A stretch of 64,000 nt of DNA from Rhodobacter sp. SGA-6-6 (GCF_011043545.1 NZ_JAAKGP010000007.1:62001-126000), one strand, 5' to 3'. Counted from the stretch's first letter, positions 14,999 to 24,078 are shown. Numbers and translations are program-made. The notes: a model not told the origin generated them from the sequence alone.

Positions 14999-15823
14999 TC
15001 AGACACGGGGATTATCGCGGCGCCAGATCCAGTCGTGGTCGGGGTCGTTGCCGAAGCGCCATTTGCGCAGCGGCCCGGCCATGACGTTCAGGTAATACAT
15101 CTCGTAGCCATAGGGGGCGCCGCAGGGATGATGGCCCTTCGGCACCAGCACCAGGTCGTGGTCCTTCACCGCCATGGTCTCGTCCAGGCTGCCGTCCTCG
15201 GTATAGACCCGCTGGACGCCGAAGCCCTGCGGCGGGTTCAGCCGGTGGTAGTAGGTTTCCTCCAGATAGGTCATGCGGGGGAAGTCGTCCTCGTCATGGC
15301 GATGGCTCGGATAGCTGGACCAGTTGCCCTGCGGAGTGAAGACCTCGGTCACCAGCAGGCTGTCGGCCACGTCGCGGGCCTCCATGGCGATGTTGTGGAC
15401 ATGGCGGGTATTGGCCCCCGTCCCGCGCGGGGTCAGTTCGATCCCCTCCGGCCCCAGCCGCCGCGCCGGATGGCTGCCCTTGCCGGGGGCCAGGCAGACC
15501 GCCAGCGTGCAGGGGGTGGTGGCCACGGCCCTCCAGTCGCAGCCGTCCGGCAGGTAGAGGCAATGCGGCGGCGTCTTCTCGAAGACGTTCATCCGCCCGC
15601 CCATCTCGCCCCAGTCCTGCCCGGCGCCGGTGATCCGCGCGCGGCCCTCGACCAGCACCAGGATCGCCTCGTTGCCGCCGGTAGCCTCCTCGGCCACGTC
15701 GCCCGGCTCCAGCCGGTAGAGGTTGAAGCCAACGTAACCCCAGCCCGCATCCGCGGCAGAAACCGCGTGGACCCTGCCCCGCACCCCATCGGGTTTCCTC
15801 AGCAAACCGGCCATGGCTTTCAT
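14999..15823 (-). CDS. iolB: 5-deoxy-glucuronate isomerase IolB
   Basis: A 274-residue double-cupin enzyme. It converts 5-deoxy-D-glucuronate to 2-deoxy-5-keto-D-gluconate, the step before IolC in myo-inositol catabolism. Family motifs include GWGYVGFNLYRLEPGD, NTRHVHNIAMEA, the metal-binding SSYPSHRHDEDDFP, YLEETYYHRLNPPQGFG, and HHPCGAPYGYEMYYLNVMAG near the end. The Shine-Dalgarno GAGGACAG before the ATG at 15823 lies within the conserved GGATATTTGAG element. It lies downstream of iolD on the same strand with a hairpin between them. The usual iolE between iolD and iolB is absent. Confidence 0.96.
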   Translation of the reverse strand: MKAMAGLLRKPDGVRGRVHAVSAADAGWGYVGFNLYRLEPGDVAEEATGGNEAILVLVEGRARITGAGQDWGEMGGRMNVFEKTPPHCLYLPDGCDWRAVATTPCTLAVCLAPGKGSHPARRLGPEGIELTPRGTGANTRHVHNIAMEARDVADSLLVTEVFTPQGNWSSYPSHRHDEDDFPRMTYLEETYYHRLNPPQGFGVQRVYTEDGSLDETMAVKDHDLVLVPKGHHPCGAPYGYEMYYLNVMAGPLRKWRFGNDPDHDWIWRRDNPRV

Positions 15824-15828
15824 CTGTC

Positions 15829-15866
15829 CTCAAATATCCCGGGGGGCCCGGGGGGCTGGCCCCCGG
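15829..15866 (-). terminator. Hairpin with GGATATTTGAG tail, second copy
   Basis: On the minus strand a CCGGGGG/CCCCCGG hairpin just after the iolD stop is followed by a C-rich stretch and GGATATTTGAG, as at 9033-9074. Here the element ends in GAGGACAG, which is the iolB ribosome binding site. The same module may therefore both reduce read-through and supply translation signals. Confidence 0.5.
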
Positions 15867-15872
15867 CCGCCG

Positions 15873-17699
15873 TCAGTTCACCAGCCGCTGCCGCCGGACA
15901 CCCTCTTCATAGCCCTTCCGGGCCTCCCTCACCTCGGCTCTAGAGGAAACCTCCGGCACCGCCACATCCCACCAATGCCCGCCCGCCCCGGTGCCCGGCC
16001 CGGGATCGGTGTCGATCACGATCACGGTGGGGATGGCCGCGGCCTTGGCCTTGCGCATCTCCTCCTCCAGCCCGGCGATGCCGGAGACCTTCACCGCATT
16101 GGCCCCCATACCGCGGGCATGGGAAACGAAATCCAGATGCAGCGCGTTGACGTGGCGGCTGTCGTCCAGCAGGTTGTTGAACGGCGCCCCGCCGGTAGCC
16201 TGCTGCAGCCGGTTGATGCAGCCATAGCCGCGGTTGTCGGTCAGCACCACGGTGAAGGGGATGCCCATCATCACCGCCGTCGCCAGTTCGGAATTCGCCA
16301 TCATGTAGCTGCCGTCGCCGACCATGCAGATCACGTCGCGGTCAGGGAGCGCCATCTTGATCCCCATCGCCCCGGCGATCTCGTATCCCATGCAGGAATA
16401 GCCGTATTCCATGTGATAGCCTCCTCTCGCCGCCCGCCACAGCACATGCAGCGCGCCGGGCATGGTGCCGGCGGCGCACATGATCACGCTCTGCTTGCCG
16501 GCATTGCGGTCCACCGCGCCGATCACCTGCGCATCGGTGGGCAGTTCGTTGCCCTTCGGTGCGGCGAACAGGGCGTCGGTGGTGCGGAACCAGTCCTCGC
16601 GGGCCTTGAAGTCCGGGTCGGCGAAGCGATGCCCACCGAGAGCGGCGGATATCCTTTCCAGCGCGACCCCGGCATCCGACACCAGCGGCTGCGCGCCGCG
16701 CTTGCCGGCGTCGTAGCCGTGGATGTTGATCGACAGCAGCCGGCGGCCGGGGGCGCTGAACACCGTCCAACTGCCGGTGGTGAAGTCCTGGAAGCGGGTG
16801 CCGACGCCGATCACCAGATCGGCCTCCGCCGCCAGCCTGTTGCCGCAGCCGGTGCCGGTGACGCCGGGGGAGCCGAAGTGCAGAGGCTCCTCCCAGTCCA
16901 CCGCGCCCTTGCCGGCCTGGGTCTCCACCAGCGGGATGTTGTGCATCCTGGCGAAGTCCAGCAGGGTCTGCTCGGCCCCCGAGTAGATCACCCCGCCCCC
17001 GGCCACGATCAGCGGGCGCTGTGCGGCACGGATCGCCGCCACGGCCTCGGCCAGTTCGCGGGCGTCGGGCTCGGGGCGGCGGATGTGCCAGACCCGCGGC
17101 TCGAAGAATTCCGCCGGGTAGTCATAAGCTTCCGCCTGGGTGTCCTGGCAGAAGGCCAAACACACCGGCCCGCAATCCGCCGGATCGGTCATCACCCGCA
17201 AGGCGCGGGGCAAAGCGGTCAGCAGATGCTCGGGGCGGGAGATCCGGTCGAAATAGCGCACCACCGGGCGGAAGCAGTCGTTGGCCGAGACGGTGGCGTC
17301 GTCGAAATCCTCGATCTGCTGCAAGACCGGATCGGGCGCACGATTGGCGAAGACATCGCCCGGCACGAACAGCACCGGCAGCCGGTTGACATGCGCCAGC
17401 GCCGCGGCGGTGACCATGTTGGTCGCCCCCGGGCCGATGGAGGAGGTGACCGCCATCGCCTTCCGCCGCGCCTTCGCCTTGGCATAGGCGATGGCGGCAT
17501 GGGCCATGGTCTGCTCGTTCTGGCCGCGCCATGTCGGCAGCGCCTCGCCGATGCCGTGCAGCGCCTCGCCCAGGCCCGCCACGTTGCCGTGGCCGAAGAT
17601 CGCCCAGACCCCTTCGATGAAGCGGTCCCCTTCGGGCGTCCTCTGCACCGAAAGCCATTTCACCATGGCCTGCGCCGCCGTAAGCCGGATCACCGTCAT
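15873..17699 (-). CDS. iolD: 3D-(3,5/4)-trihydroxycyclohexane-1,2-dione hydrolase IolD
   Basis: A 608-residue thiamine diphosphate enzyme that opens the inositol ring by hydrolysing trihydroxycyclohexane-1,2-dione to 5-deoxy-glucuronate. The N-terminal ThDP-binding domain begins IRLTAAQAMVKWLSVQ and contains SSIGPGATNMVTAAALAH. The central domain has LIVAGGGVIYSGAEQ. The C-terminal domain carries the ThDP motif GDGSYMMANSELATAV ending in LTDNRGYG. The ATG at 17699 overlaps the iolC stop as ATGA, which fixes the start; the long open frame beyond it lies inside iolC. Length is normal for the family. Confidence 0.97.
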   Translation of the reverse strand: MTVIRLTAAQAMVKWLSVQRTPEGDRFIEGVWAIFGHGNVAGLGEALHGIGEALPTWRGQNEQTMAHAAIAYAKAKARRKAMAVTSSIGPGATNMVTAAALAHVNRLPVLFVPGDVFANRAPDPVLQQIEDFDDATVSANDCFRPVVRYFDRISRPEHLLTALPRALRVMTDPADCGPVCLAFCQDTQAEAYDYPAEFFEPRVWHIRRPEPDARELAEAVAAIRAAQRPLIVAGGGVIYSGAEQTLLDFARMHNIPLVETQAGKGAVDWEEPLHFGSPGVTGTGCGNRLAAEADLVIGVGTRFQDFTTGSWTVFSAPGRRLLSINIHGYDAGKRGAQPLVSDAGVALERISAALGGHRFADPDFKAREDWFRTTDALFAAPKGNELPTDAQVIGAVDRNAGKQSVIMCAAGTMPGALHVLWRAARGGYHMEYGYSCMGYEIAGAMGIKMALPDRDVICMVGDGSYMMANSELATAVMMGIPFTVVLTDNRGYGCINRLQQATGGAPFNNLLDDSRHVNALHLDFVSHARGMGANAVKVSGIAGLEEEMRKAKAAAIPTVIVIDTDPGPGTGAGGHWWDVAVPEVSSRAEVREARKGYEEGVRRQRLVN

Positions 17700-19609
17700 G
17701 CCGCAAGCTCCTGTCTTTTCCGCGCGTCGTCCCAGATCGCGCAGAGCCGCGCGTATTTCCCGGCCATGGCCGCCACCGCCTCGTCGTCGCCGATCTCGCC
17801 CCTCAGCCAGCCGCGGGCAGCCTCGCCGAAGATGGTGCGGCCGATGGCGAAGCCTTTCACCAGCGGATGGCCGGCGGCAAGGTCCAGGCTGGCGGCCAGC
17901 TCCGCCTCGCTGGCGTCGAGGCCGAGCACCACCACGCCGCGGACATGCGGGTCGTTCTCCTCGATCGCCGCACAGGACAGGCGCCAGGCGGCATCGGTGG
18001 CGAAGGGCTCCAGCTTCCACCAGTCGGGATAGACGCCGATCTCGTAGAAGCGCCGGATCGCCCGGGCCGAGGTGTCGTCCTCCACCGGGCCGACCTTGGA
18101 GGGGATGATTTCCAGAAGCATCTCCAGACGGTTGCGGCGGCAGGCGTGGAACAGGTGGGTTACGGTCTCCTCCTGCCGCCGCCGCATCGCTTCGTCGTCG
18201 TCGGGGTGGTAGAAGCACAGCACCTTGACCACATGCTCCAGCGGCCATTCGGACAGGCCGCCGAAATCCGGTCCGATCTCCGGCTCCAGCTCCAGCGGGC
18301 GGGAGCCGGGCCATTCCACCGGATGGCCGATCCAGAGGCCGGTGCCGGCGGCCCGATACAGCGCCTCGCGCCCCAGGCGCGAGTCGCAGAGGATGCCGTG
18401 GCCGGGTCTGCCGCCGGCCACCTGCAGGGCCGCTTGCAGGCAAAGCTTCTTGAAGGCGCCGATCCTTTCCGGCGTCGCGCCCTCCATCGCCTCCAGCTGC
18501 ATCCGGTGGTCGAAGGCGAAGACCCGCATGGTGGACCAGTCGCCGCCGTTGCGCCGGTTGGTGGACCAATGCACCTGCTCCAGCGCCGCGTCCTTGCGCA
18601 AGGCCGGGGTCTTCACCCCGCGCGACAGGAAGAACTGCAACTCGGTCCAGCTGGGGTAGCTGGGGGTGCAGCCGTGGCGCGAAACCGCGAAGGCCCCGCA
18701 GGCATTGGCATAGGTCAGCGCCACCTGCCAGCTTTCACCATCGAGCCAGCCCTTCAACAGGCCAGACATGAAGCCGTCGCCGGCGCCGAGGACGTTGAAC
18801 ACCTCGATGGGAAAACCGGGGCCGGACTGGCCTTCCTCCAGCGTCTCCGGGATGGCGCCGGTGAAGGCCACCGCGCCCATCGGCCCGCGCTTGCAGACCA
18901 GCGTGGCCTTCGACACCGCCCGCACCGCCCGCAGCGCCGCGAGGGTGTCGGTGGAGCCGCCGGCGATGTGGAACTCCTCCTCCGTCCCGACGATCAGGTC
19001 GAACAGCGGCAGCGTCGCTTGCAGCCTGGCGGTGACGGCGGCGCTTGCGATGAAGCGGTTCTCGCCATCGCCATGGCCGGAGAGGCCCCAGAGGTTCGGC
19101 CGGTAGTCGATGTCCAGCGCCGTCTGCGCGCCATGCTTGCGGGCCAGGGTCAGCGCCTTCAGCACCGCCGCCTCGGTCCGCGGATGGGACAGGTGGGTGC
19201 CGGTCGCCACCACCGCCCGGGCCTCGGCGATGAAGCCCTCGTCGATGTCGCCCTCGCACAGCGCCATGTCGGCGCAGTTCTCGCGGTAGAAGATCAGCGG
19301 GAACTGCTTGTCGTCGCGGATGCCCAAGAGGACCAGCGCCGTCAGCCGCTCCGGGTCGGTCTTCACGCCCCGCACATCCACGCCCTCGCGCGCCAGTTCC
19401 TCGCGGATGAAGCGGCCCATATGCTCGTCGCCGACCCTCGTGATCAGCGCCGATTTCAGCCCCAGCCTTGCGGTGCCTGCGGCGATGTTGCACGGGCTGC
19501 CGCCGATGTATTTCTGGAACGAGCCCATGTCCTCCAGCCGCCCGCCGACCTGCGCGCCGTAAAGATCCACCGAGGACCGGCCGATGGTGATGACATCGAG
19601 CGTCTTCAT
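17696..19609 (-). CDS. iolC: Bifunctional-type IolC: 5-dehydro-2-deoxygluconokinase fused to DUF2090
   Basis: A 637-residue fusion. Residues 1-325 form a PfkB-type kinase (TIGRSSVDLYGAQVGGRLED, GGSPCNIAAGTARLG, and the catalytic GAGDGFMSGLLKGW), which phosphorylates 2-deoxy-5-keto-gluconate. Residues about 330-637 are a DUF2090 domain, a TIM-barrel resembling class I aldolases (DHRMQLEAMEG, GILCDSRLGREALYRA). DUF2090 could supply the following aldolase step; that is inference. The fusion is common in alphaproteobacteria. The ATG at 19609 follows GGGGAG. A GGAA-N6-TTCC operator lies 54 nt upstream. It is translationally coupled to iolD. Confidence 0.93.
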   Translation of the reverse strand: MKTLDVITIGRSSVDLYGAQVGGRLEDMGSFQKYIGGSPCNIAAGTARLGLKSALITRVGDEHMGRFIREELAREGVDVRGVKTDPERLTALVLLGIRDDKQFPLIFYRENCADMALCEGDIDEGFIAEARAVVATGTHLSHPRTEAAVLKALTLARKHGAQTALDIDYRPNLWGLSGHGDGENRFIASAAVTARLQATLPLFDLIVGTEEEFHIAGGSTDTLAALRAVRAVSKATLVCKRGPMGAVAFTGAIPETLEEGQSGPGFPIEVFNVLGAGDGFMSGLLKGWLDGESWQVALTYANACGAFAVSRHGCTPSYPSWTELQFFLSRGVKTPALRKDAALEQVHWSTNRRNGGDWSTMRVFAFDHRMQLEAMEGATPERIGAFKKLCLQAALQVAGGRPGHGILCDSRLGREALYRAAGTGLWIGHPVEWPGSRPLELEPEIGPDFGGLSEWPLEHVVKVLCFYHPDDDEAMRRRQEETVTHLFHACRRNRLEMLLEIIPSKVGPVEDDTSARAIRRFYEIGVYPDWWKLEPFATDAAWRLSCAAIEENDPHVRGVVVLGLDASEAELAASLDLAAGHPLVKGFAIGRTIFGEAARGWLRGEIGDDEAVAAMAGKYARLCAIWDDARKRQELAA

Positions 19610-19662
19610 GCGTCGTCTCCCCTTCGCCGCCCGGGCGCGAGACTCGGGTGCAGGCATGGTTT

Positions 19663-19678
19663 TGGAATTTTTATTCCA
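19663..19678. promoter_or_regulatory. IolR-type operator upstream of iolC
   Basis: TGGAATTTTTATTCCA is a perfect 6-bp dyad around TTTT and fits GGAA-N6-TTCC, the motif described for the RpiR-type IolR of Sinorhizobium meliloti. It lies 54 nt upstream of the iolC start, in the leader of the iolC-iolD-iolB transcript, with a further TTGTTCC half-site next to it. A near-identical copy lies upstream of iolR. Confidence 0.65.
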
Positions 19679-19720
19679 TTTGTTCCGGCGGGGGAAGCGG
19701 AATCTCGGCGCAGGCGGGAT

Positions 19721-20569
19721 TTATCCGTTGCGCGCCGACCCCACCGCCACCGCCAGAGAGATCGCCATGGCGATGGTGGCGGAGAGCGAGCGGAAGGCGC
19801 CGAAATCCACCTCGGGCACGGTCAGCACCGCATCGGCGCTGCGGGCCAGCGGGCTGGTCATCCGGTCGGTCAGCGCCACCACCGGCAGGCCGCGGTCGCG
19901 GGCGTCCTGAGCGAGCGCGATGGTCTCCTCGGAATAGGGCGCGAAGGTGATCGCCAGCAGCGCATCGCCCGACCGCAGCGCGAAACGGTGGTCCAGCTTG
20001 CCGACGCCGTCGTGCAGCATGGCGGGAACCTGCATCTTCTCGAACACATAGGCCAGGTAGCTGGCGACCGGAAAGGCGCGCCTCAACCCGACCAGATGCA
20101 CGGTATCGGCCCGGGCCAGCACCTGCACCGCCGCATTCAGCGCCGCCTCGTCCACCGATTTCGCCAGCGCCTCCAGCGACAGCCGCCCGGCCTCGACGAA
20201 TTCCGCCAGCAGGGCCGAGGGGCTGCCCTGCCCGCCCTCCTTCAGGTTCTTCAGCCTTGTGGAATAGTCGGGCCAGCCCGGGGCGAAGGCCTCGCGGAAA
20301 AGCTTCTGCATCTCGGAAAAGCCGGAAAACCCCATGATCTGGCAGAAGCGCATCAGCGCGCTCGGCGGCACGTCGGCGCCTGCCGCCAGTTCGGCCACGG
20401 TGGACACGGCGATGCGGTCGGTGTTGGCGGCGATATGCTCGGCGCATTGCCGCAGCCGCTTCGGCAGGTCGTCCAGCTGCGCCGACAGCCTTTCGCGGAA
20501 TTCCTCGACCGAGGCCGGGGGGGCGGCGGGAGCAACCTCGGGCGCGGCCAGGGACTCGGGCAGGTCCAT
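19721..20569 (-). CDS. iolR: RpiR family transcriptional regulator IolR of inositol catabolism
   Basis: A 282-residue regulator of the MurR/RpiR family. An N-terminal HTH (residues about 20-95, with AVSTVAELAAGADVPPSALM and FCQIMGFSGFSEMQKLF) is followed by a SIS sugar-phosphate-binding domain (RADTVHLVGLRRAFPVA, ITFAPYSEETIALAQDA). The S. meliloti homologue represses iol genes until an inositol pathway intermediate appears. The ATG at 20569 is preferred because AAGGA lies upstream; an ATG at 20593 in the same frame has no ribosome site. It is divergent from the Idh-type gene, with one operator between them, and is followed by iolC on the same strand, whose promoter region carries the second operator. 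Confidence 0.9.
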   Translation of the reverse strand: MDLPESLAAPEVAPAAPPASVEEFRERLSAQLDDLPKRLRQCAEHIAANTDRIAVSTVAELAAGADVPPSALMRFCQIMGFSGFSEMQKLFREAFAPGWPDYSTRLKNLKEGGQGSPSALLAEFVEAGRLSLEALAKSVDEAALNAAVQVLARADTVHLVGLRRAFPVASYLAYVFEKMQVPAMLHDGVGKLDHRFALRSGDALLAITFAPYSEETIALAQDARDRGLPVVALTDRMTSPLARSADAVLTVPEVDFGAFRSLSATIAMAISLAVAVGSARNG

Positions 20570-20613
20570 CGGATTTTCCTTGACAGGAGACATGGGGTTC
20601 AGGCTAGCACGCA

Positions 20614-20629
20614 TGGAACAAATATTCCA
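20614..20629. promoter_or_regulatory. IolR-type operator in the iolR/dehydrogenase divergent region
   Basis: TGGAACAAATATTCCA fits GGAA-N6-TTCC, with arms matching the site at 19663-19678 except for one base. It lies 45 nt before iolR and 18 nt before the divergent Idh-type gene, so one site could control both and give autoregulation. Confidence 0.62.
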
Positions 20630-20646
20630 AGCGGAAAGGCGGGGCG

Positions 20647-21777
20647 ATGGCGGGGTTGGGGGTCGGTCTGATCGGCACGGGCTTCATGGGCAAGACCCAT
20701 GCTCTGGCCTGGCGGAATGTCAAGGCGGTGCTCGGCGGCGTGATGGGCGCGGTCCCCGCCCCGCGGCTGGAGGTCCTGTGCGACACGCCCGGCCGGGCCG
20801 GGCCGATGGCCGACCAGTTCGGCTTCGCCCGGGCGACCTCCGACTGGCAGGCGCTCTGCGCCGATCCGGGTGTCGATGTGGTCTCGATCACCACGCCGAA
20901 CGGACTGCATCACCCGATGGCGCTGGAGGCGATCCGCCACGGCAAGCATGTCTGGTGCGAGAAGCCGATGGCGCTGACGCTGGCGCAGGCCGAGGAGATG
21001 GCGGCGGCGGCCGAGGCCGCGGGCGTGGTGACGATGGTCGGCTACAACTACCTGAAGAACCCCGCCTTCGCCCATGCGCAGCGGTTGGTGGCCGAGGGCG
21101 CCATCGGCCGGGTGTTCCAGTTCCGCGGCTGGGTGGACGAGGATTACCAGGCCGACCCCGACCTGCCCTGGAGCTGGCGGGCGAAACTGGCGGAGGCGGG
21201 GCTTGGCGCGCTCGGCGACATCGGCTCGCATCTGGTTTCCATGGCGCATGGCCTCATGGGCGGGATCGACAGCCTGGTCGCCGACATGCAGACGGTCTAT
21301 CCGACCCGGCCCCTGCCGGACGGCTCGGGCGTCGCGCCGGTGGAGAACGAGGACACCGCCGGGGTGCTGCTGCGCTTCGCTTCGGGGGCGCAGGGGTCGC
21401 TGGTGATCTCGCGCGCGGCCTGGGGGCGGAAAAGCCGGCTGGGGTTCGAGGTGCACGGGACGAAGGGCATGATCGTCTACGACCAGGAGCGGATGAACGA
21501 GCTGCAGCTTTACCTCAACGAGGGCGACCGGGCCACCCAGGGCTTCCGCACCCTCCTGACCGGCCCGGCGCACCCGCCCTATGGCGAATTCTGCCCGGCC
21601 CCGGGGCATCAGCTGGGCTTCAACGACCTCAAGGTTATCGAATGCGCCGCCCTGCTGCGCGGCATCGCCAGGCTGGAACCGGCGGCACCTTCCTTTGCGG
21701 ATGCGCTCAGGATCGAGCGGGTGATCCATGCCATCGCCGACAGCGCCAGGGCCGGGGGCAAGCGGGTTTCGCCCTGA
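20647..21777 (+). CDS. Gfo/Idh/MocA family oxidoreductase (inositol dehydrogenase-like)
   Basis: A 376-residue NAD(P)-dependent dehydrogenase. The Rossmann motif is VGLIGTGFMGKTHALAW (residues 6-22), the family Lys sits in VWCEKPMALT (near residue 100), and DIGSHLVSMAHGLMGGI carries the catalytic His helix. The C-terminal alpha/beta sheet domain ends FADALRIERVIHAIADSA. Context (divergent from iolR, shared operator) points to an inositol or inositol-derivative 2-dehydrogenase, such as an IolG or IolX type acting on myo- or scyllo-inositol. The sequence alone does not decide the isomer. No inositol transporter is seen in this window. Confidence 0.88.
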   Translation: MAGLGVGLIGTGFMGKTHALAWRNVKAVLGGVMGAVPAPRLEVLCDTPGRAGPMADQFGFARATSDWQALCADPGVDVVSITTPNGLHHPMALEAIRHGKHVWCEKPMALTLAQAEEMAAAAEAAGVVTMVGYNYLKNPAFAHAQRLVAEGAIGRVFQFRGWVDEDYQADPDLPWSWRAKLAEAGLGALGDIGSHLVSMAHGLMGGIDSLVADMQTVYPTRPLPDGSGVAPVENEDTAGVLLRFASGAQGSLVISRAAWGRKSRLGFEVHGTKGMIVYDQERMNELQLYLNEGDRATQGFRTLLTGPAHPPYGEFCPAPGHQLGFNDLKVIECAALLRGIARLEPAAPSFADALRIERVIHAIADSARAGGKRVSP

Positions 21778-21779
21778 GG

Positions 21780-21814
21780 CTCCTCGGGAACTTCGTTCCT
21801 CGTCGCGAGGAGCG
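21780..21814 (+). terminator. Nested hairpin after the Idh-type dehydrogenase gene
   Basis: GCTCCTCG and CGAGGAGC enclose an inner GGAAC-TTC-GTTCC hairpin, starting 3 nt after the stop codon. No T tract follows. It separates this gene from the convergent gamma carbonic anhydrase gene. Confidence 0.5.
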
Positions 21815-21839
21815 CACGGGATGCGACGACGAGCCGCCG

Positions 21840-22358
21840 TCAGACCTGCCGCAGCCCCGCCCGGAACCGCGCCGCATTGGCGCGGTAGCCCTCGGCCGAT
21901 TTCAGCAGCCGCGCCTGCGCCGCCTCGTCCAGCTGCCGCACCACCCGTCCCGGGCTGCCCATCACCAGCGACCCGTCGGGGATTTCCTTCCCCTCGGTGA
22001 TCAGCGCGCAGGCGCCGATCAGGCAGCCCTTGCCGATCCTTGCCCCGTTCAGCACCGTCGCCCCCATGCCGATCAGCGTGCCCTCGCCGATGGTGCAGCC
22101 GTGCAGCATCGCCTTGTGGCCGATGGTGCAGTTCGCACCGATGGTCAGCGGATAGCCCATGTCGGTGTGCAGGACCGAATTCTCCTGGATGTTGGTGGCC
22201 TCGCCGACCGCGATCCATTCGTTATCGCCGCGCAGCACCGCGCCGAACCAGATGCCCACCCCGGGGCCGAGCCGCACCCGCCCCATCACCTGCGCCCCCG
22301 GCGCCACCCAGGCGTCGGCGTCGATTTCCGGCGCGATGCCGTCCAGCGTATAGATCAT
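21840..22358 (-). CDS. Gamma carbonic anhydrase family protein
   Basis: A 172-residue left-handed beta-helix protein of hexapeptide repeats (repeating patterns such as [16 protein letters not shown] and [15 protein letters not shown]). The three zinc-ligand histidines of the gamma-CA/YrdA/CaiE group are visible in SVLHTD and [10 protein letters not shown]. The family includes true carbonic anhydrases and related proteins without proven activity, so enzyme activity is inferred. The ATG at 22358 overlaps the gmk stop as ATGA, so the start is firm. It is the last gene of the yicC-gmk-CA run. Confidence 0.9.
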   Translation of the reverse strand: MIYTLDGIAPEIDADAWVAPGAQVMGRVRLGPGVGIWFGAVLRGDNEWIAVGEATNIQENSVLHTDMGYPLTIGANCTIGHKAMLHGCTIGEGTLIGMGATVLNGARIGKGCLIGACALITEGKEIPDGSLVMGSPGRVVRQLDEAAQARLLKSAEGYRANAARFRAGLRQV

Positions 22359-23008
22359 CTCGCCTCGAACTCCCTGTTCAGCCCGCGCACGAAGTCCGAC
22401 AGCCCGGGCTGGCGGTCGCGCCGCATCCGCTCGGCCTCCAGCACCTTCAGCAGGCGGGCGAAGGTCTCCTCCAGATCGTCGTTGACCAGCACGTAGTCGT
22501 ATTCCGCCCAATGGCTGATCTCGGCCTGGCTCTTCGCCATCCGGCCGCGGATCACCTCTTCCGAATCCTGCCCGCGCGCGCGCAGCCGCCGGTCCAGTTC
22601 GGTGATCGAGGGCGGCAGGATGAAGACCGAGACCACGTCGCGGCCGAGCGCCGAGTTGCGGATCTGCTGGCCGCCCTGCCAGTCGATGTCGAAGAGAGTG
22701 TCGCGGCCCTCGGCCATCGCCGCCTCGACCGGCGCGCGGGGGGAGCCGTAGAGATTGCCGAAGACCTCGGCATGTTCCAGCATCTGGCCGCCGGCCACCA
22801 TCGCCTCGAACTCGGCCCGCGGCTTGAAATAGTATTCGCGCCCCTCCACTTCGCCCGGGCGCGGCGCGCGGGTGGTGGCCGAGACGGAAAAGCGGATGGC
22901 CGGGTCCCAGTCCATCAGCCTGCGGGCCAGCGTCGATTTCCCTGCCCCCGAGGGCGAGGACAGGATCAGGAGAAGGCCGCGGCGGCTTGGCGAGGGGGGC
23001 ATGGTCAT
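22355..23008 (-). CDS. gmk: Guanylate kinase
   Basis: A 217-residue guanylate kinase that phosphorylates GMP to GDP. The P-loop is [16 protein letters not shown] (residues about 16-31). The GMP-binding region shows [20 protein letters not shown], and [12 protein letters not shown] is standard. It is translationally coupled on both sides: its ATG overlaps the yicC stop and its stop overlaps the gamma-CA start, each as ATGA. Either of two ATGs two codons apart could be used. The yicC-gmk pairing is conserved in proteobacteria and supports the start. Confidence 0.96.
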   Translation of the reverse strand: MTMPPSPSRRGLLLILSSPSGAGKSTLARRLMDWDPAIRFSVSATTRAPRPGEVEGREYYFKPRAEFEAMVAGGQMLEHAEVFGNLYGSPRAPVEAAMAEGRDTLFDIDWQGGQQIRNSALGRDVVSVFILPPSITELDRRLRARGQDSEEVIRGRMAKSQAEISHWAEYDYVLVNDDLEETFARLLKVLEAERMRRDRQPGLSDFVRGLNREFEAR

Positions 23009-23898
23009 TCCACGTTCTGGACCTGCTCGCGCATCTGGTCGATCACGGTCTTGAGGTCAAGCCCCGTGCGGGTCAGCGCCAGGTCCTGGGATTTCGACAA
23101 CAGCGTGTTGGCCTCGCGCAGGAATTCCTGCATCAGGAAGTCGAACCTGCGACCGACCGGGGCGGTTTCCGCCAAGAGCGCCCGCGCCGCGGCGACATGG
23201 GCGGCCAGGCGGTCGGTCTCCTCGGTCACGTCCTGCTTCACCGCCAGCAGCGCCAGTTCCTGCGCCACCCGGGTCTCGTCGACGCCCTCGGCATTGTCCA
23301 GCAGCCGCGCCAGCGCGGTGCGCAGCGCCTCGCCCGCCTTCTCCTTCCGCGCTTCGGCCAGAAGGCGCGCCTCGGCCACCAGCGCCCCGATCCGGTCCAG
23401 CTGGCCGGCGATCACCGCGGCCAGCGCCGCGCCCTCGGCCTCGCGCATGGCGTGGAACTCGGACAAGAGCGCCGGCAGATCGGCCAGGATCGCCGCGCGC
23501 AGGGGGGCGGTGTCCTCCTCGGCCGCGCCGGTCTCCAGCACGCCGCGCATCGCCAGCACATCCGCCGCCGTGGCCTGTGCCAAAGTGACGCCCGCCGCCA
23601 TCGCCGCCTGCTCGGCCCGGGCCAGCGCGGCCAGCACCCCGGCCAGCATCTCTTCGTTCAGTCGCAGCGCCTCGGCGCCCCCGGCCTCGCGCGACAGCTT
23701 CAGCGACAGGCTGACATTGCCGCGGCCCATGGCCTTCTGCAGCTCCGCCCGCAAGGCGACCTCCAGCCCGTCCACCCAGTCCGGCACCCGGAGCCGCAGC
23801 TCCAGCCCCTTGCCGTTGACCGAGCGGATGTCCCAGGTCCAGCCGAAGCCCGCCCCCGCGCCCCGGCGGGCGGCGAAGCCCGTCATCGAAACCGTCAT
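23005..23898 (-). CDS. yicC: YicC family endoribonuclease
   Basis: A 297-residue YicC-like protein (YicC_N plus DUF1732). It begins [13 protein letters not shown], with [18 protein letters not shown] as the family hallmark. The long helical middle ends in the conserved C-terminus [23 protein letters not shown]. coli YicC is an endoribonuclease implicated in small RNA turnover; the assignment here is by family. It heads the yicC-gmk-CA operon and is divergent from a PAS protein gene, with a 180-nt region between them that is AT-richer than its surroundings and likely holds both promoters. Confidence 0.93.
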   Translation of the reverse strand: MTVSMTGFAARRGAGAGFGWTWDIRSVNGKGLELRLRVPDWVDGLEVALRAELQKAMGRGNVSLSLKLSREAGGAEALRLNEEMLAGVLAALARAEQAAMAAGVTLAQATAADVLAMRGVLETGAAEEDTAPLRAAILADLPALLSEFHAMREAEGAALAAVIAGQLDRIGALVAEARLLAEARKEKAGEALRTALARLLDNAEGVDETRVAQELALLAVKQDVTEETDRLAAHVAAARALLAETAPVGRRFDFLMQEFLREANTLLSKSQDLALTRTGLDLKTVIDQMREQVQNVE

Positions 23899-24078
23899 CG
23901 CATCCCCTTCCCTGCGCCCGCTGCCCCCGGGCGATGTTTACCATTTGTCGAGATTTTCGACCGAATCCGCCGCATCGGCGCTATGTTCACCCATCGGTAA
24001 CACATCTTGCCGCAGCATTAACCGAAGCCCGCCGCCGAGGCCATGGGCGGAAGGCGTCGGCCTCTGGAGGGAATTGCG

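Noticed and set aside
15873-18569. IolD as an 898-residue protein
   Set aside because: The first 290 residues of that frame lie inside iolC in another frame and have no family features. The true start overlaps the iolC stop as ATGA.
21780-21814. Third IolR operator (GGAAC-TTC-GTTCC)
   Set aside because: The half-sites are spaced GGAA-N5-TTCC rather than N6 and sit inside a hairpin after a stop codon, so a terminator is the simpler reading.
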